Part shown: positions 9,447 through 21,200 of the stretch, one piece after another
How the letters are laid out: each line of letters starts with the position of its first letter
Numbering within the stretch: position 1 is the stretch's first letter
Assembly: GCA_014925825.1 (NCBI GenBank)
Contig: JACGCK010000190.1
Span: 1 to 64,000, forward strand
Length of the DNA stretch: 64,000 nucleotides
Reading direction: 5' to 3'
Source of the DNA: Pholiota molesta
Lineage: Eukaryota > Basidiomycota > Agaricomycetes > Agaricales > Strophariaceae
The notes under the pieces: model-generated
The model's database searches: none
What the model was told of the DNA's origin: nothing
The model's input: the letters and a program-made list of their open reading frames with translations, nothing else
Translations under genes and position numbers: made by a program

Positions 9447-10968
9447 CTACGCCCCCGCCGCCCCCGCCGCCTCCCACTCTCCGAGGATCCGCACCGTCGC
9501 CTCCCAGATCTCCTCCTGCAGCCGCTCATCCCGCGCATTCTCCCCCATAACCCCCATCTTCCCCGGGGGCACCACGTATGCCCCCTGCCACCTTCCCACC
9601 TCCCCGTCCTTCTTCTTCCCCCCATCCACCTCCGCCTCCACCTCCGCCTCCGCCTCCGCCTTCACTACAGGGGAAGCGGCGGCGAACACCGACGGGTACG
9701 CGCCGACCTCGGGGGACACGAAGAACAGGTTGATTATGGGGTTGAGGAGCGGCCGGAGGGGCAGGCGCGAAGAGAAGGTGTTCACGGCGCCGGGGTGCAC
9801 CGCGAGGCAGGTGATCCCGTGCGCGGAGAGGCGGCGCGCGAGGGCGAGGAGGGTGAGGAGGTTTGCTAGTTTGGAGAGGCCTGTTGGTTTGGGTGTGTAT
9901 GAGCGGGGTGTCAGCGGGGGTTGTCAGCGGGGTGAGAAATGGATACGGCGGGGACTGGGACTGACAGTATAGAGAGAACGCGGGGAACCAGTCGGCGCTG
10001 GTGTCCGGGTTGAAGTCCGCGAGGGTGCGGAAGTGGATGTCCGGGCGCTTGGCGCGCCCGAGCTGGTGCGCGTTGGAGCTGACCTGGTGTGTGTGCGTGC
10101 TGTGAGATACTTATACTTACAGGAGGAAGGGAGGATAGGAGAGACGGGTTGGACCTACGTAGACGATCCGCACGTCCGAGTCCGCTTCGGAAGCGGTTTT
10201 GATGAGGAGCGGGAGGAGGGACTGGGTGAGTTGGAAGGCCCCGAAGTGGCTTGCGAGGCGCGTTAGGGGTTGGTTTTTGTGTAGCTTGGCGTAAAACTTA
10301 CTTGACCATCATGATTTCTGAGTGAGATGGGAGCGTCAGTCTGACTGAGGGGTCCCGAGCTTGTTAGATGGATGCAACGTACGGTCCTGGATTGCTTTAT
10401 CGGCAAGTCTATGTAATCGCATCCGTAAGTAAACCGCTGTTCAAATTGACAATGATCCTGAAGGCACTCACACACCAGCGTTGTTAACTACAAAACACCA
10501 AAGAACCAAAAATCAGCATCCACAAGCGGCATCCCACGCAGCACCGGCACGCACTCAGAACATCGAGCCTCTTCTCCCTCTCCATCAGCTTCTCCGCCGC
10601 GTCCTTCGCCTGCGCCGGCGTGCTCAGGTCGCAGTGGTGGTACACGACCGCGCCCGCCCCCGGCGCCGTGCCCGCCGTGCCCGCCGCATCAGCCAGCTCG
10701 CGCTCGAGCGCGGCGACGGCGGCGCGCCCTTTTTCCTCGCTCCGAGCGCCGAGGTATACCTTCGCGCCGCGCGCGGCGAGGTGCTTGACGGTGGCGTACC
10801 CGATGCCGTGGCTGCAGCAGTCGCGGGGTGAGTGTGAGATGGGAGAAGGGGCGCGAGGACGGGGGAAGGAGGCGGGGCTTACTTGGCGCCTGTGACGAAG
10901 ATGACTTTGCCGGTGAGGTCGGGGAGGTCGCGCTCCGGCGTGAATTGGGGAGAGGAGAAGGGGAACAT
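9447..10968 (-). CDS. Short-chain dehydrogenase/reductase, copy B
   Basis: Paralogue of the gene at 6955-8395 with the same exon structure. ATG at 10968 begins MFPFSSPQFTPERDLPDL; the glycine motif is again split by the first intron (TGA.. then HGIGYATVKHL). The gene then encodes INNAGVLADKAIQDQIMMVN, the catalytic Ser in VYVSSNAH, YCLSK in the active site, HPGAVNTF and the C-terminal helix. It differs from copy A by an extra Glu/Ala-rich hydrophilic stretch (EAEAEVEAEVDGGKKKDGE, about 9610-9660), encoded by a GCCTCC microsatellite in the C-terminal region, away from the active site. The substrate-pocket region around NPIINLFFVSPEVG also differs, so substrate preference may have diverged. No frame break was found. 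Confidence 0.9.
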
Positions 10969-11674
10969 TGGTGGGGGGATGGTAGTTGGGATGAAGAGAC
11001 GGCGTCAGCGGGGGAGCGGTGATGCCTGGCTGCCTTGGAAGCACTTTATAGGCGACGTCATTGACACTGCGGTGATGGGAGGGCATTCTTCCCTTGGCAG
11101 GAGCAGGCGCGCGCTGAGGCGGAGCAGGCGCGCACGCTCGGCGGAGGCGGGGGAGAGGTGGCTTCCGCTCTTACAGGACTCATGCGGTGCGGGCACAGGC
11201 GGGCGATACCAAGAGAACGACGCTCGAAGGAAGGATTCGGCAAGCAGTGCGCGCTAGGCTCGGCACTCGTCCGGCACGGATTCGAAGGCTTGGTATTAAG
11301 GGTGGGCCAATTGGCGCTCGTCACTCGTCCATAGGTCGGCCGCCTACTGCTGGCGTAGTAGATGGAATATCATCATCCTCCCAAGTATCCATCTACATGT
11401 TGTATTCAACAAACTGAGATTCAGAATCTGCATTTTTCAGGAAACCGAACCAATCAGTCATGTGACTTTATGGGATGTGCACGTCGACGGCCGCAGTGCC
11501 AACTTGAACTTGCCCACTTGCTCGCCATCCCAATGTCCCTCTAGCCCCATCTCTCCCCAAACCGCCCCGACCGCTCATAGAAGCGCACACGTCCTAACTT
11601 ATCCGCGAATCCATATCTCAGATCTTGCATTAATCCTCTGACCACCTTTCCATCCCACCTCACATCCATATACC
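10969..11674. promoter_or_regulatory. Divergent intergenic region between SDR copy B and HAP3
   Basis: About 700 bp between two divergent start codons. The part nearest the SDR gene (to about 11365) is duplicated upstream of SDR copy A; the rest is unique. No TATA box is clear. Confidence 0.5.
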
Positions 11675-12393
11675 ATGGCAGAGCAGCTACAGCCCATCAT
11701 CCCCCGCGACGAGAGCGCCCAGGGCCCGCTGCCGGTAGCGCCGCAGGACACGCCGGAGCCCGTCCCGATTACGGACCAGGAAGTAGGGGAGTACCGCGAG
11801 CAGGACAGGTTCCTCCCGGTAAGCGCCTCCTCCCCATCCACGCTGCCCGACCCGCTCACCGTGTTCCTTTCCCTCCCTTCTCCCCTTTCTTCCCTCCCTT
11901 TCTTCCCTTCCTCCCCTTCCCCCCTCTTCTTCCCTTCCCTCTACCAACCCCAACCCAAACCCCAGATCGCAAACGTCTCCCGCATAATGAAAGCCGCCGT
12001 CCCGCCGACCGCGAAGATCGCGAAGGACGCGAAGGAGTGCGTGCAGGAGTGCGTCTCCGAGTTCATCGCCTTCATCACCTCCGAGGCCGCCGAGAAGTGC
12101 CAGCTCGAGAAGCGCAAGACGATCGGCGGGGAGGACATCCTGCATGCGATGGGCACGCTGGGGTTCGATAATTATGCGGAGACGCTAAGGATACATTTGG
12201 CGAAGCTGCGGCAGGTGAGTGTGTGTGTGGTTTGGGTGTGGGGTGTGGTGGAGGCGCGCGTGCGAGGTTGTGTTGGTTGCGGAAGAGAGCTGACGTGCCT
12301 CTGTTTTTCTTCCAGAATGGGACGGCGGGGGCGGCAGCACACCCTGCGCCCCATCGCGAACAACATATAGAGCCAAGAATGGACCCGGAGTGA
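11675..12393 (+). CDS. HAP3: CCAAT-binding factor subunit HAP3 / NF-YB
   Basis: Histone-fold subunit of the trimeric CCAAT-binding transcription factor (HAP2/3/5, NF-Y), acting in the nucleus. Three exons: 11675-11820, about 11966-12213, and 12316-12393. Splicing joins [10 protein letters not shown] to [20 protein letters not shown], the diagnostic start of the NF-YB histone fold. The core continues through [19 protein letters not shown] and [19 protein letters not shown] to [14 protein letters not shown]. The first exon supplies a short acidic/proline N-terminus and the last exon a 25-residue tail ending MDPE. Length about 155 residues, as usual for the family. The first intron (about 145 nt) is unusually pyrimidine-rich (CCCTTC repeats). 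No frame break. Confidence 0.96.
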
Positions 12394-13176
12394 CGCCGAT
12401 GATGAGGGGCGGAAACCTCTGTGTACATATAGCTACGGTGCGCTATTACATCCCTGGCCCTCGCGTTCGCTTTCACCATCACTGACAATTGCTGCTGAAG
12501 GCACGCGCGTATCTTATTCGAACAATTGTATCTAATCTGCTATATATTCCCTTCTCCCCTGGCCTGCATTATGCCAGGAATGTACGATTATTTTCTGTTC
12601 GCTGGGACAACGGCCCCATTGTTGTCCTGCCGTAATATGTCAATGAGCCGGTGTGTTGGACCGCTGATCAAAGACTCAAAGTTGGATCAAAGGCGCATTG
12701 GGGATGACGGAACGGCGGATGTTGGTTTATTGTACTTGGCTGACGCCCGTCGCGAAAGCCAAGGCCAATTTAGGACAACGACAGAGTTATGCGATGGCAT
12801 GCATCCTGCAGCGTCTCTTGTTTTTCCTTGCTGATATGTTCTGGCTGTACGTCTGGGTTGTTGACGCGACGTCTCGACAGCTCGCCAGCGCTTGGCGCGT
12901 CCATTCGACCTCATCCGCTGACGCCGTAATACTTATGTATTGTTTGAACACAATCAGGTCGAGGCCGCCAAGCTTTTTGGCGCTTGTATATGTTCTTAAA
13001 GGCTGGCAACGCCGAGACGATGTGCTGTCTCTCTTCCCTTTTCTTCTCTCCTTCATTCTCTCCTCCTTTCATTCCTTTCCTCTTTCTTTCACAAGCACGC
13101 TTGGTCGTGATTTTCCTTTCCTTTCCTTCCCTTTCTTTCAATACATAAATACATTAGTTGTGCGGCATTTTGAACA
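12394..13176. other. Intergenic region HAP3-fungalysin 1
   Basis: No gene is seen in about 780 bp. The last 150 bp (about 13020-13140) is strongly CT-rich on the plus strand, as is common in fungal core promoters upstream of highly expressed genes, and leads to the fungalysin ATG at 13177. Confidence 0.5.
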
Positions 13177-15660
13177 ATGCTCGTCTTCACTAACCCTTTC
13201 CTCCCCCGCCTCATCATCCTGGCCGCGCTCCTCGCCACCTACGTCGGAGCTGCGCCCTCCCCCTGTACACGCGGCACGGCACGCACCGTCTGCGCACGCT
13301 CGGGCGGCGCGGGCTGCCGGTGTCGACGTATCATCCCAGGAACACCTTCAAGGTGCGCTGTCTCCAGATCCTTTCCATTGACTAAGGTCTAGGACTTATT
13401 TTTATCCCGGCATTGAATCTAGACCTACGCGGGCGCCGATGCGCCGTCCGTCGCGGAGGGCGGCTTGGACTTGGAAGAGGCGACGCTGGGCGGGATGGCG
13501 AGGTCTTTCATGCATGGGTCGCTGGGGGTTGATATGGGGGATGTGGTGTATAGGTCTGGGTACGCGCACGGGCGACGCGTGTGGCGTTCGTGCAGCAGAG
13601 CATCGTGCGTCTGAGTGCTTGATTAACGCGTCTTGAATTGCTGATCTAGATCGCGCGCGCATCCGCGTCCTGCAGAATGGCATCCCGCTCGCGAATGGCG
13701 TCGCGAATATCGCGTTCAGCGGGGACACCAGTGCTCTCGTACGGCTCGTCCTTCGTGGACGCTAAGTCCGGTACGTCCTAGTCCCTTCCGGCCGCCGCCG
13801 TACCCGCGTACCATCCAACGCTCACCCCGATCCACCAGCCACAGTCGCCCCCGCCGCGCCCACCGTCAACTGGACGTCGGTGCTACCAGGCATCGAGGAC
13901 GCGCTGGACGCGACACACAACGGCCACCCGCCGACGTTGGAGTACCTCGTGCAGAGCGCCGGCGGGCCGGTCGCGCTCTCGCATGTGGTGCAGGTGCAGA
14001 ACGGGGCGACGGGCGCGTGGTACGAGGCGTACGTCGACGCGCACACGGGCAAGCTGCTGTCCGTGACGGACTTCGTCGCGGATGCCGCGGTGCGTGGTTC
14101 CATTCCATGCATGGGTTTTGGCCTGCGGCTTATGTTTTGTTTTGCAGTACACCGTGGTTCCTGTTAGCAAGCAGTCTTTTGCGGACGGTGTGGAGACGCT
14201 GGTGGACCCGGAAGACGCGCGCGCGTCGCCGTTTGGGTGGCACAATGCGGCTTTGGCAATTCGACGACCACCTCGTACGTCCTCTCCGAAAACCCAACTA
14301 GCACCGCATACCATACTGACTGCGCCCCCAGCGGCAACAACGTCCTCTCCTTCAAGGGCCAGAGCCCCGCGGCGCAGACCGCGCCCGGCCTGCAGTTCAC
14401 AGCGGCGTACGACGACGCGCGCGCGCCGACGGCCGCCGCGAACCTCGACGCCGCGCGCACGAACGCGTTCTACGTCCTGAACGTCGTGCACGACGTCGCG
14501 TACCGCTACGGCTTCACGGAGGCGAACTTCAACTTCCAGCTGGGCAACTTTGGAAAGGGCGGGGCGGCGGGCGACCGGGTGCTGGTGCAGGTGCAGGACC
14601 CGTCGGGGGTGAACAATGCGAATTTCGCGACGCCGCCGGAGTAAGTGACCGTGTGCTGTTGTTCGGGTTTTTGCCTTGTTTGATTGACGTGTTCCTTTTT
14701 CTTTTTTTGCTTGCGTTCTTTGTTTGCAGTGGGCAGAGTGGGGTATGCCGTATGTTTATTTGGGATATCACCAATGTGCGTCTTTGTTTCCTCTTTCTTT
14801 TTCGCTGCTCCGTGCTGATGCGAAGCCGCACTGACTCTGCCAGCCCAACCGCGACGGCGCAATGCAGAACGACATCCTCATCCACGAGATGACGCACGGC
14901 ATCACCAACCGCCTCACGGGCGGCGGCACCGGCCGCTGCCTGCAGACGCTCGAGGCGGGCGGCCTGGGCGAGGGCTGGGGCGACGCCATGGCTTCGTGCG
15001 TTTGTTTTGTTCCGACATCCCATAATGGTGACCCCCCTGCTCATCTATTACTGGTTTAGATGGATGCACCAGAACTCAACGCAGACAAGGGACTTTGCGA
15101 TGGCTGGATACGTTTCTGACACCCGAGCGGCCTCCGCGCGTTTCCTTACTCCACCAATCCGAAAGCCAACCCTTGACCTACGCGAGCCTACGGACCGCCA
15201 GCGAAGTGCACGGTCAGTACCCCGTTTCTGTGCGGTGTTTGTGCTGATAGGTATTGATTGCGTCCGCAAGCGATCGGGGAGGTGTGGGCGAACATGCTGC
15301 ACAACGTGTACGCGGCGCTCGTGGCGCGCGCGGCTTTGCGGAGGACAAGCTGACGAACCCCGATGGAACGGCGGGCAACATCGTGTTCATGCGTCTGTTC
15401 ATGGACGCGCTGCCCCTCCAGCCGTGTAATCCGACGTGTAAGGCCACATGCACATCCTACGTTTGCTGTACTTTGATTCCTGATTTTTCGTTTCTTTCTT
15501 GCTAGTCGTCCAGGCGCGCGATGCATGGTTCGCTGCTGACAGGAACCGTTTCAGCGGTGCGAATAGGTGTACTTTGCAAAAGGCATTCGCGAGCCGCGGG
15601 CTGGGACTGCGCGCTGATGATACGTTCCAAGATGATGCGACAGTCGATGCAGATTGCTAA
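13177..15660 (+). CDS. Fungalysin (M36) secreted metalloprotease, copy 1, frame interrupted
   Basis: Secreted zinc endopeptidase made as a pro-enzyme. ATG at 13177 opens a signal peptide ([19 protein letters not shown]). The FTP-type propeptide follows ([52 protein letters not shown]). The catalytic domain then has the [20 protein letters not shown] segment, the zinc motif [10 protein letters not shown] (about 14884) and the third-ligand region [11 protein letters not shown]. The end of the protein is [13 protein letters not shown]...DADC, stop at 15658-15660. There are about ten short introns. The frame breaks at least three times: the C run near 13259-13263, near 13732, and GTGGCG near 15321, where GTGGGCG would restore [10 protein letters not shown]. 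All are small homopolymer losses, so the gene may be intact in the organism. Paralogue of 39421-41761. Confidence 0.88.
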
Positions 15661-15978
15661 ATCTAGGGGCACTGGCAGTCACCATTCTTTGCAATTGGAA
15701 CCACTAACATTACACCCCAGAACATGTTTTCTTTTGTTTTCATTTTCTATCGGGCAATGACATCGTCACATACACACAATCATTCACATTCACAGGGACC
15801 ATAGCATGCTGTACCACTAATCTAATTGAACCAATTCATCTGAACCAATTCATCCCATTATATTTCGCTTTTGTTAAATGGCTACAGTAAAGCTAAAAGA
15901 TGCGTGATCACGATCATGCTTCAAGGGGAGGGAGAGCTACCGGAGTACACGCGTCTAGCGCCCGTGCCCAAAGCGGAT
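15571..15978. repeat. Direct repeat copy 1 (fungalysin 3' end + RdRP-helicase 3' end)
   Basis: Nearly the same sequence as 17909-18297. It runs from the last fungalysin exon through the intergenic spacer into the tail of the minus-strand helicase frame, up to AAAGCGGAT, where the two copies part. Confidence 0.9.
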
Positions 15979-16315
15979 CTACTTCTGAGACTTTCTTGGG
16001 TACGAGGTCGTTGTCCCAACATACAAAAAATTCGTGCCCTTTTAGCAAAAGGGACTGATGTCAGAATCATGGGTTGAATTTGGGATATGAATTGCTTACC
16101 ATCGAGATCACCCCACTACGCCATGGATCGGCGTCGCCGGGCCCTCTCTCGACACGGTAATCCGTATGTGCACCTGCCCCTCCTTGAGCACTTGGAAGGG
16201 GTCGCAGACGCCGTAAAGCCTGCGTGATTTGTAAATAATCATGCGAGACTTGAACTTTTTCGTCCGCTCCTGACGGGATCCTGCGACTTCGGCGTTCTGC
16301 AGCCTTCGTGAGATT
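15899..16315 (-). pseudogene. Decayed, internally deleted remnant of the RdRP-helicase gene
   Basis: Three pieces of the neighbouring gene (18233-24092) are joined. The helicase C-terminal tail (to 15978; matches 18219-18297) is fused to the RdRP active-site exons (15979-about 16115; matches about 22366-22500) and to an upstream RdRP stretch (about 16125-16312; matches about 22712-22897). About 4 kb of helicase and RdRP is missing. In the active site the third Asp codon is changed: the remnant reads D-L-D-G-H instead of D-L-D-G-D (codon at 16034-16036). Non-functional by structure. Confidence 0.88.
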
Positions 16316-16348
16316 TTACGTCTACACTCATCTCTATTCTATACCATC

Positions 16349-17862
16349 ATGTTCGGCAGAGTCTCTATCGCGTTCATTGTCGTCTCTATTGCGGCGTTCT
16401 TCTGCGCGCAGTCCGTGGAGGCTGCAGAGGGACCCAAGGTGACCCACAAAGTCTACTTCGATATCCAACAAGGTGATGAGTCCCTTGGACGCAGTAAGTA
16501 TTTCGTATCTATCTTCATATGGATCCTTTGACTTACATGTAACCAAAGTTGTTATGGGTCTTTATGGAGGAGTAGGCGTTCTCTTCCATGTTCAAATTTG
16601 CATATATTCATTAACCGCTTATATAGATTGTTCCCAAAACTGTTGAGAACTTCGCGCGCTTACCACTGGAGTAGCCAACGATGGCACGCAACTTGGTTTC
16701 GGTTACAAGGGCTCTAAATTCCATCGTGTCATTAAAGACTTCATGTATGTTTCTGGGTTCTCTATCACAACTCAGTCGCTAATTATATTTGCTCAATCTA
16801 GGATTCAAGGAGGCGACTTCACCCGCGGTGACGGTACCGGTGGAAAGGTATGTATGGAATTGGTGGTATTTGGGGTTTCTTTGACGTGGCTCTGTCTTCA
16901 AGTCCATCTACGGCGACAGGTTCTTCGCCGACGAGAACTTGTGCGTGCAACGCTTTCTTTTTTCTCTATCTATATTGACCCGCATTTCTACCAGCAAACT
17001 CCGTCACACTGGCCCCGGCACATTGTCCATGGCTAACGCAGGATGGGATACTAATGGTAAATAATTCGCCTGCAACACAAGTGTAAAGTACTAACAGAAG
17101 GAATTTCAGGCTCTCAATTTCTCATCTGCACCGTCGCTACTAGCTGGCTCGATGGACGACATGTATGGTTTTATCACTATATTCCTTATATCATTCTTAC
17201 ATCTTACCTTCAGGTTGTCTTCGGGAAAGTCCTTGAAGGAATGGAGATCGTTCACAAAATTGGTTTGTGACTACTATGTCGACAGTTTATCAAGGGCTCA
17301 CTAGAATTCTTCATTAGAAAACGTTGCCAAGGGAAGGAGTAGCCGTCCTGTAGTCGATGTTGTTATCGCAGATTCAGGAGAGGTAGGAATTCAGTAAATT
17401 TCATGACAACAAATATTGACAACGTTACGTTTTTAGCTGCCGGTGGAACCTGCTACAGATGCTGAGGGCAACCAGGTACCTTTTCACGCTATGTAGGCTT
17501 CGAGCTCTCTTTGTATGGTATCAATAAAATCTACATATTTTTAACAGGATGACGCTGTCTTCACTGGAACAGTCCCAGTCCCAATCTCTAAAACTGAAAC
17601 GATTGAGGATGTTCAGACTGCGGCAGTTCCCTCTCCTGTTGCAACCGGGAAGTCTGGCGATGCCTCCTCTACCTCAGAAAATACTATTGCCGTCCCGTCG
17701 ACTTCTTTCGCTAATGGCTTCTTCCTCTTCGCGCTCTTTGGCCTTATCATTGCTGCATTGCTCTGGATCGGAGAAGCACGATCACATCGTTCGCTTCCTG
17801 CCCAGCATGCAAGCGGATTTATTGAAACAAGAAATCCTGTATATAAGTCAACCCTTATCTAA
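16349..17862 (+). CDS. Secretory-pathway cyclophilin (peptidyl-prolyl isomerase) with C-terminal membrane anchor
   Basis: Cyclophilin B-type PPIase of the ER or secretory pathway. ATG at 16349 gives a signal peptide ([21 protein letters not shown]) before [19 protein letters not shown]. About ten exons encode [17 protein letters not shown], the catalytic [20 protein letters not shown] (Arg, Phe and Gln of the active site), [16 protein letters not shown], the cyclosporin-contact Trp in [11 protein letters not shown], and [11 protein letters not shown]. Unlike simple cyclophilin B it continues into a Ser/Thr/Pro linker, a hydrophobic segment ([19 protein letters not shown]) and a short basic tail, so it is probably a type I membrane protein with a lumenal isomerase domain. 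One base appears lost at about 16651-16656 (TTCGCG for TTCCGCG in NFRALTTG). Stop at 17860-17862. Confidence 0.92.
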
Positions 17863-17908
17863 TTTATTTCAGACGCGTTGCATAACGAACCATGGTAATA
17901 GTACAAGA

Positions 17909-17993
17909 ACTTTGCAAAAGGCATTTGCGAGCCGCGGGCTGGGACTGCGCGCTGAATCGTTCCAAGATGATGCGACGATCGATGCAGATTGCT
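17909..17993 (+). pseudogene. Duplicated terminal exon of fungalysin
   Basis: Copy of the last fungalysin 1 exon ([15 protein letters not shown]...DADC, stop). It sits just after the cyclophilin gene with no upstream protease sequence. It marks the left end of the 17909-18297 repeat copy. Confidence 0.88.
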
Positions 17994-18297
17994 AAATCTA
18001 GGGGCAGTCACCATTCTTGGCAATTGGAAACACTAACATTATACCCAATTCATTTCCCCCCCCCCATTATCTATCGGGCAATGAAATCGTCACATACACA
18101 CAATCATTCACATTCACAGGAATCATAGCATGCTGTACCACTAATTGAACCAATTCATCTGAACCGAATCATCCCATTATATTTCGTTTTTGTTAAATGG
18201 CTACGATAAAGCTAAAAGATGCGTGATCACGATCATGCTTCAAGGGGAGGGAGAGCTACCGGAGTACACGCGTCTAGCGCCCGTGCCCAAAGCGGAT
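17909..18297. repeat. Direct repeat copy 2
   Basis: Matches 15571-15978 with a few indels, including a run of ten C near 18056. Here the repeat continues into the intact helicase tail, so this is the copy attached to the full RdRP-helicase gene. Confidence 0.9.
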
Positions 18298-21200
18298 TGG
18301 CTCGCAATGTCTTCGAATCACCAACAATGATCAACCCCAGACGGGCTCGGGTCCACATCACGTTCAACCGCCTAGGATCGTCCAGGAATCCGACATCGCC
18401 CTCTATATTAGAGCGCACAGTAGAAAAGACGATGATGTCGCTCTCTCTTCCTTGGAACGAGTCGATAGTCGAGCATGTAATAGAAGCGAGCTTATGGCGC
18501 AGGGCCTGGATTTGTTTTGTGTATGGGGACAAGACAGTCACCTTGAGGTTCGCCACTCTGGGGTCGTTTTGCGTATCCGGCTTTTGGGTTGCGAGCAAAG
18601 GCATGAACCGATGGATGAGGTCGACCTGTCCTTGATTGCTCTTCGACCTACCGCCCATGTCTTCCTCCTCGCTGCAGTCCATGAATACCGTAGGAATTAG
18701 AGCGCCACCTCGGGTAGGCCATGGGAACTGAGACAGAGCGAGAAAGTTGGAGACCTCGGCATTCTCTTTGTGTGTTCTCAAGCGACCCCCATAGAATTCG
18801 CGAGAAGGGAAAATGTTTAGTTCCCTTGGTGAGCGATATTGCACATCCAACATCGTCTTCGAAAGGCCTTGTCTTTCCTCACTTTTAACATACAATCTCT
18901 CCAGCAAGGAGACGTCGTATTCGAGGACTTTCCCCATGTTTCGGACCGTTGGACGCAGTTGGACGCTATCGAAGAGTCAGATGATATGCGCAAACAACAA
19001 ACGATTCCTGCACTGACTGGTCACCGACAATGATAGCTCTTTTGATTCCTTTCACAAGAGGAATGAGAGCACATGGCTCCGTAATTTGTGATGCCTCATC
19101 GATGAGAGCAATGTCGAAATCCGGTTTCCGGAGTACTCCTAATCCTGCGCCTAGAAACAAACTTTGGTCAGATGCCATAGAATAAACTTATGTAGAAGAC
19201 GCACCAGCGCATGTAGTAAACACTATCACTGCTTTCTTGACGCGCTCTTGAGCTTGTTTTACAAGCCTGTTGTTCTCGTTCATATCCCCTCCAACGCGGG
19301 CATTAATAGTGTAATGTTGGAGAGATGGGTTGACTTTGGACTGGTCCGTGGCAACTCTCAGAATCTGGTCTTCTCGAAGTAAATTCTCCGCGTCATTGAT
19401 AGCGATGAAACGCTCCAGCACGTTGTCAACAGCTGAAAGATAATTAGCAAAGATAAGCCTGTTGAAATTATGGACCCATACCATTGTGGGTGGACGCCGT
19501 CATGAGGATCTTTGGGACTTCGGAATGATTTTTGATGATATCCTTGAGGACTTGTACAATGACCGTTGTTTTTCCTGTGCCTAAAAGAGAAAAAAGTCAT
19601 AAGGTTACTCATACAAGATCGTCTCATATGATTGATTTACCTGGTGGTCCCCAGATCAAGGCCAGAGACGATCTCCACGACCTCATAGCCACTAGTTGAC
19701 TTTCATTCAAGCCTTCGGGGTCGGGAAGTGTTAGCTCCAACGGTTCAGGCCCCTGAGGTAATTCAGGCTCTCCATCCCCTACAATCAAGGAATAGAATCC
19801 ACAGCACTGTTCGCGTTCGAGTAGAAGGCGCTGAATAGCATCCACCATGGCGTTCGTCGTTGCTATGAAAAGCATTCAGTCGATCTCTAGGAGCCTCAGA
19901 TATAAAGACTTACCTGTACTCCCGGCATCGTACAAGTTCCAATCCATACTTTCCATCTCCGGTGGTGCAGGGTGAAAAAGGTTTATTTTCAGTTCGCCTT
20001 TCATTGCCTGAACAACTATCCGTCCATGATAGGCGCATCAATCCATCGATTCTCTGCTTTCGATGCAGCTTGGAGACGAACATGAGAATGGAGGCGGACA
20101 GAATTAGGAGCATCGATTCGGATGGTTGCCATGATTTGCCCTATTTTGATATAATCTGGGCCAAATGTGAGCTTTGCATGAGCAGGAGCAACGCGCTGTT
20201 TTTTGCGGGGCCGTCCATCATCGTTACAAGGACATTCATCGGCAGCCTCCTCTGCGCGATCAAATGCAACACCCAATGCATGCTTATGGGCATACGTTGT
20301 AGCGGCGGAATCCACGTCTAGACAGTGTTGAAAACGGCTGTCGCTCAAAACCAGAAGAACCTCTTGGACGAGAGTTTTAGAGCGCACAGAGAGCGCTGTT
20401 AATATTAAGAGGTCGATATAATGTGCTGTCGCCAACTCGCCAATTGACTTGGCTGTTTTCTCCAATGCAACAAGAGCTGCGATTCGAGTTTCGTTGGCGG
20501 ATCTGATGATATTTCGGGCGATAGTGTCCGTCAACGCCTCGAGTTCCGTGTGCAGCCGAAATTCGTCATCCGGAGGATAAGCCTTTAGAAGAGCAAATGT
20601 CAAGGAGGGATACCTCTCGATCCATTCTATGACGAAGGAAACGGACAATGGCTGACACGTATCACATCGCCGAAGATCAGAAAAAGTTCCTCTTCTGCGT
20701 GATATTTGATTGTGAACTCCATTATCTTATCGATTTCAGGCATCATTCGTCTGGCCAGACATTGCGCCATTGAAGCCTCCGTATGCTTTTGTTTAATCGA
20801 CGAGAAAGGGATTCCCGGAAGGTTGCGATAAAACACATCTTTTAGATCCTTGGTGTCTTCCGAGTCCCAGTCAACATCCGTAAGGCTATTAAAGCGGTAT
20901 GGAGAAGGGGTACGCTGGAAACGTCGCACATTCTGTTCGGTCGGGACACTGATCAATAAACGTGAGTACTGCATATCAAATAAAGATATAAGTATACGTA
21001 CTGTTCGTACCAGAGATCAAAGAGTTGATGCGCCACTCTATCGCGATTTGATACGACGTGAAGCTCAATGGAAAGCACTGGGGTCTTGTTGATGTGTCCA
21101 AGTTGCTTTAAAAGAACAGGGTCAGATAAAAATAATTTCGTAGGTCACAGTAAACCGGTACCTTTTGGACGGTCCCTGAAAATTTACCCCGCGGACACCT

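Larger units (their letters stand above)
9020..11365. repeat. Tandem duplication unit B
   Basis: Second copy of the SDR unit, diverged in introns and repeats but colinear with unit A, including about 350 bp upstream of the start codon. Whole-unit duplication, not retroposition, explains why introns are retained. Confidence 0.8.
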
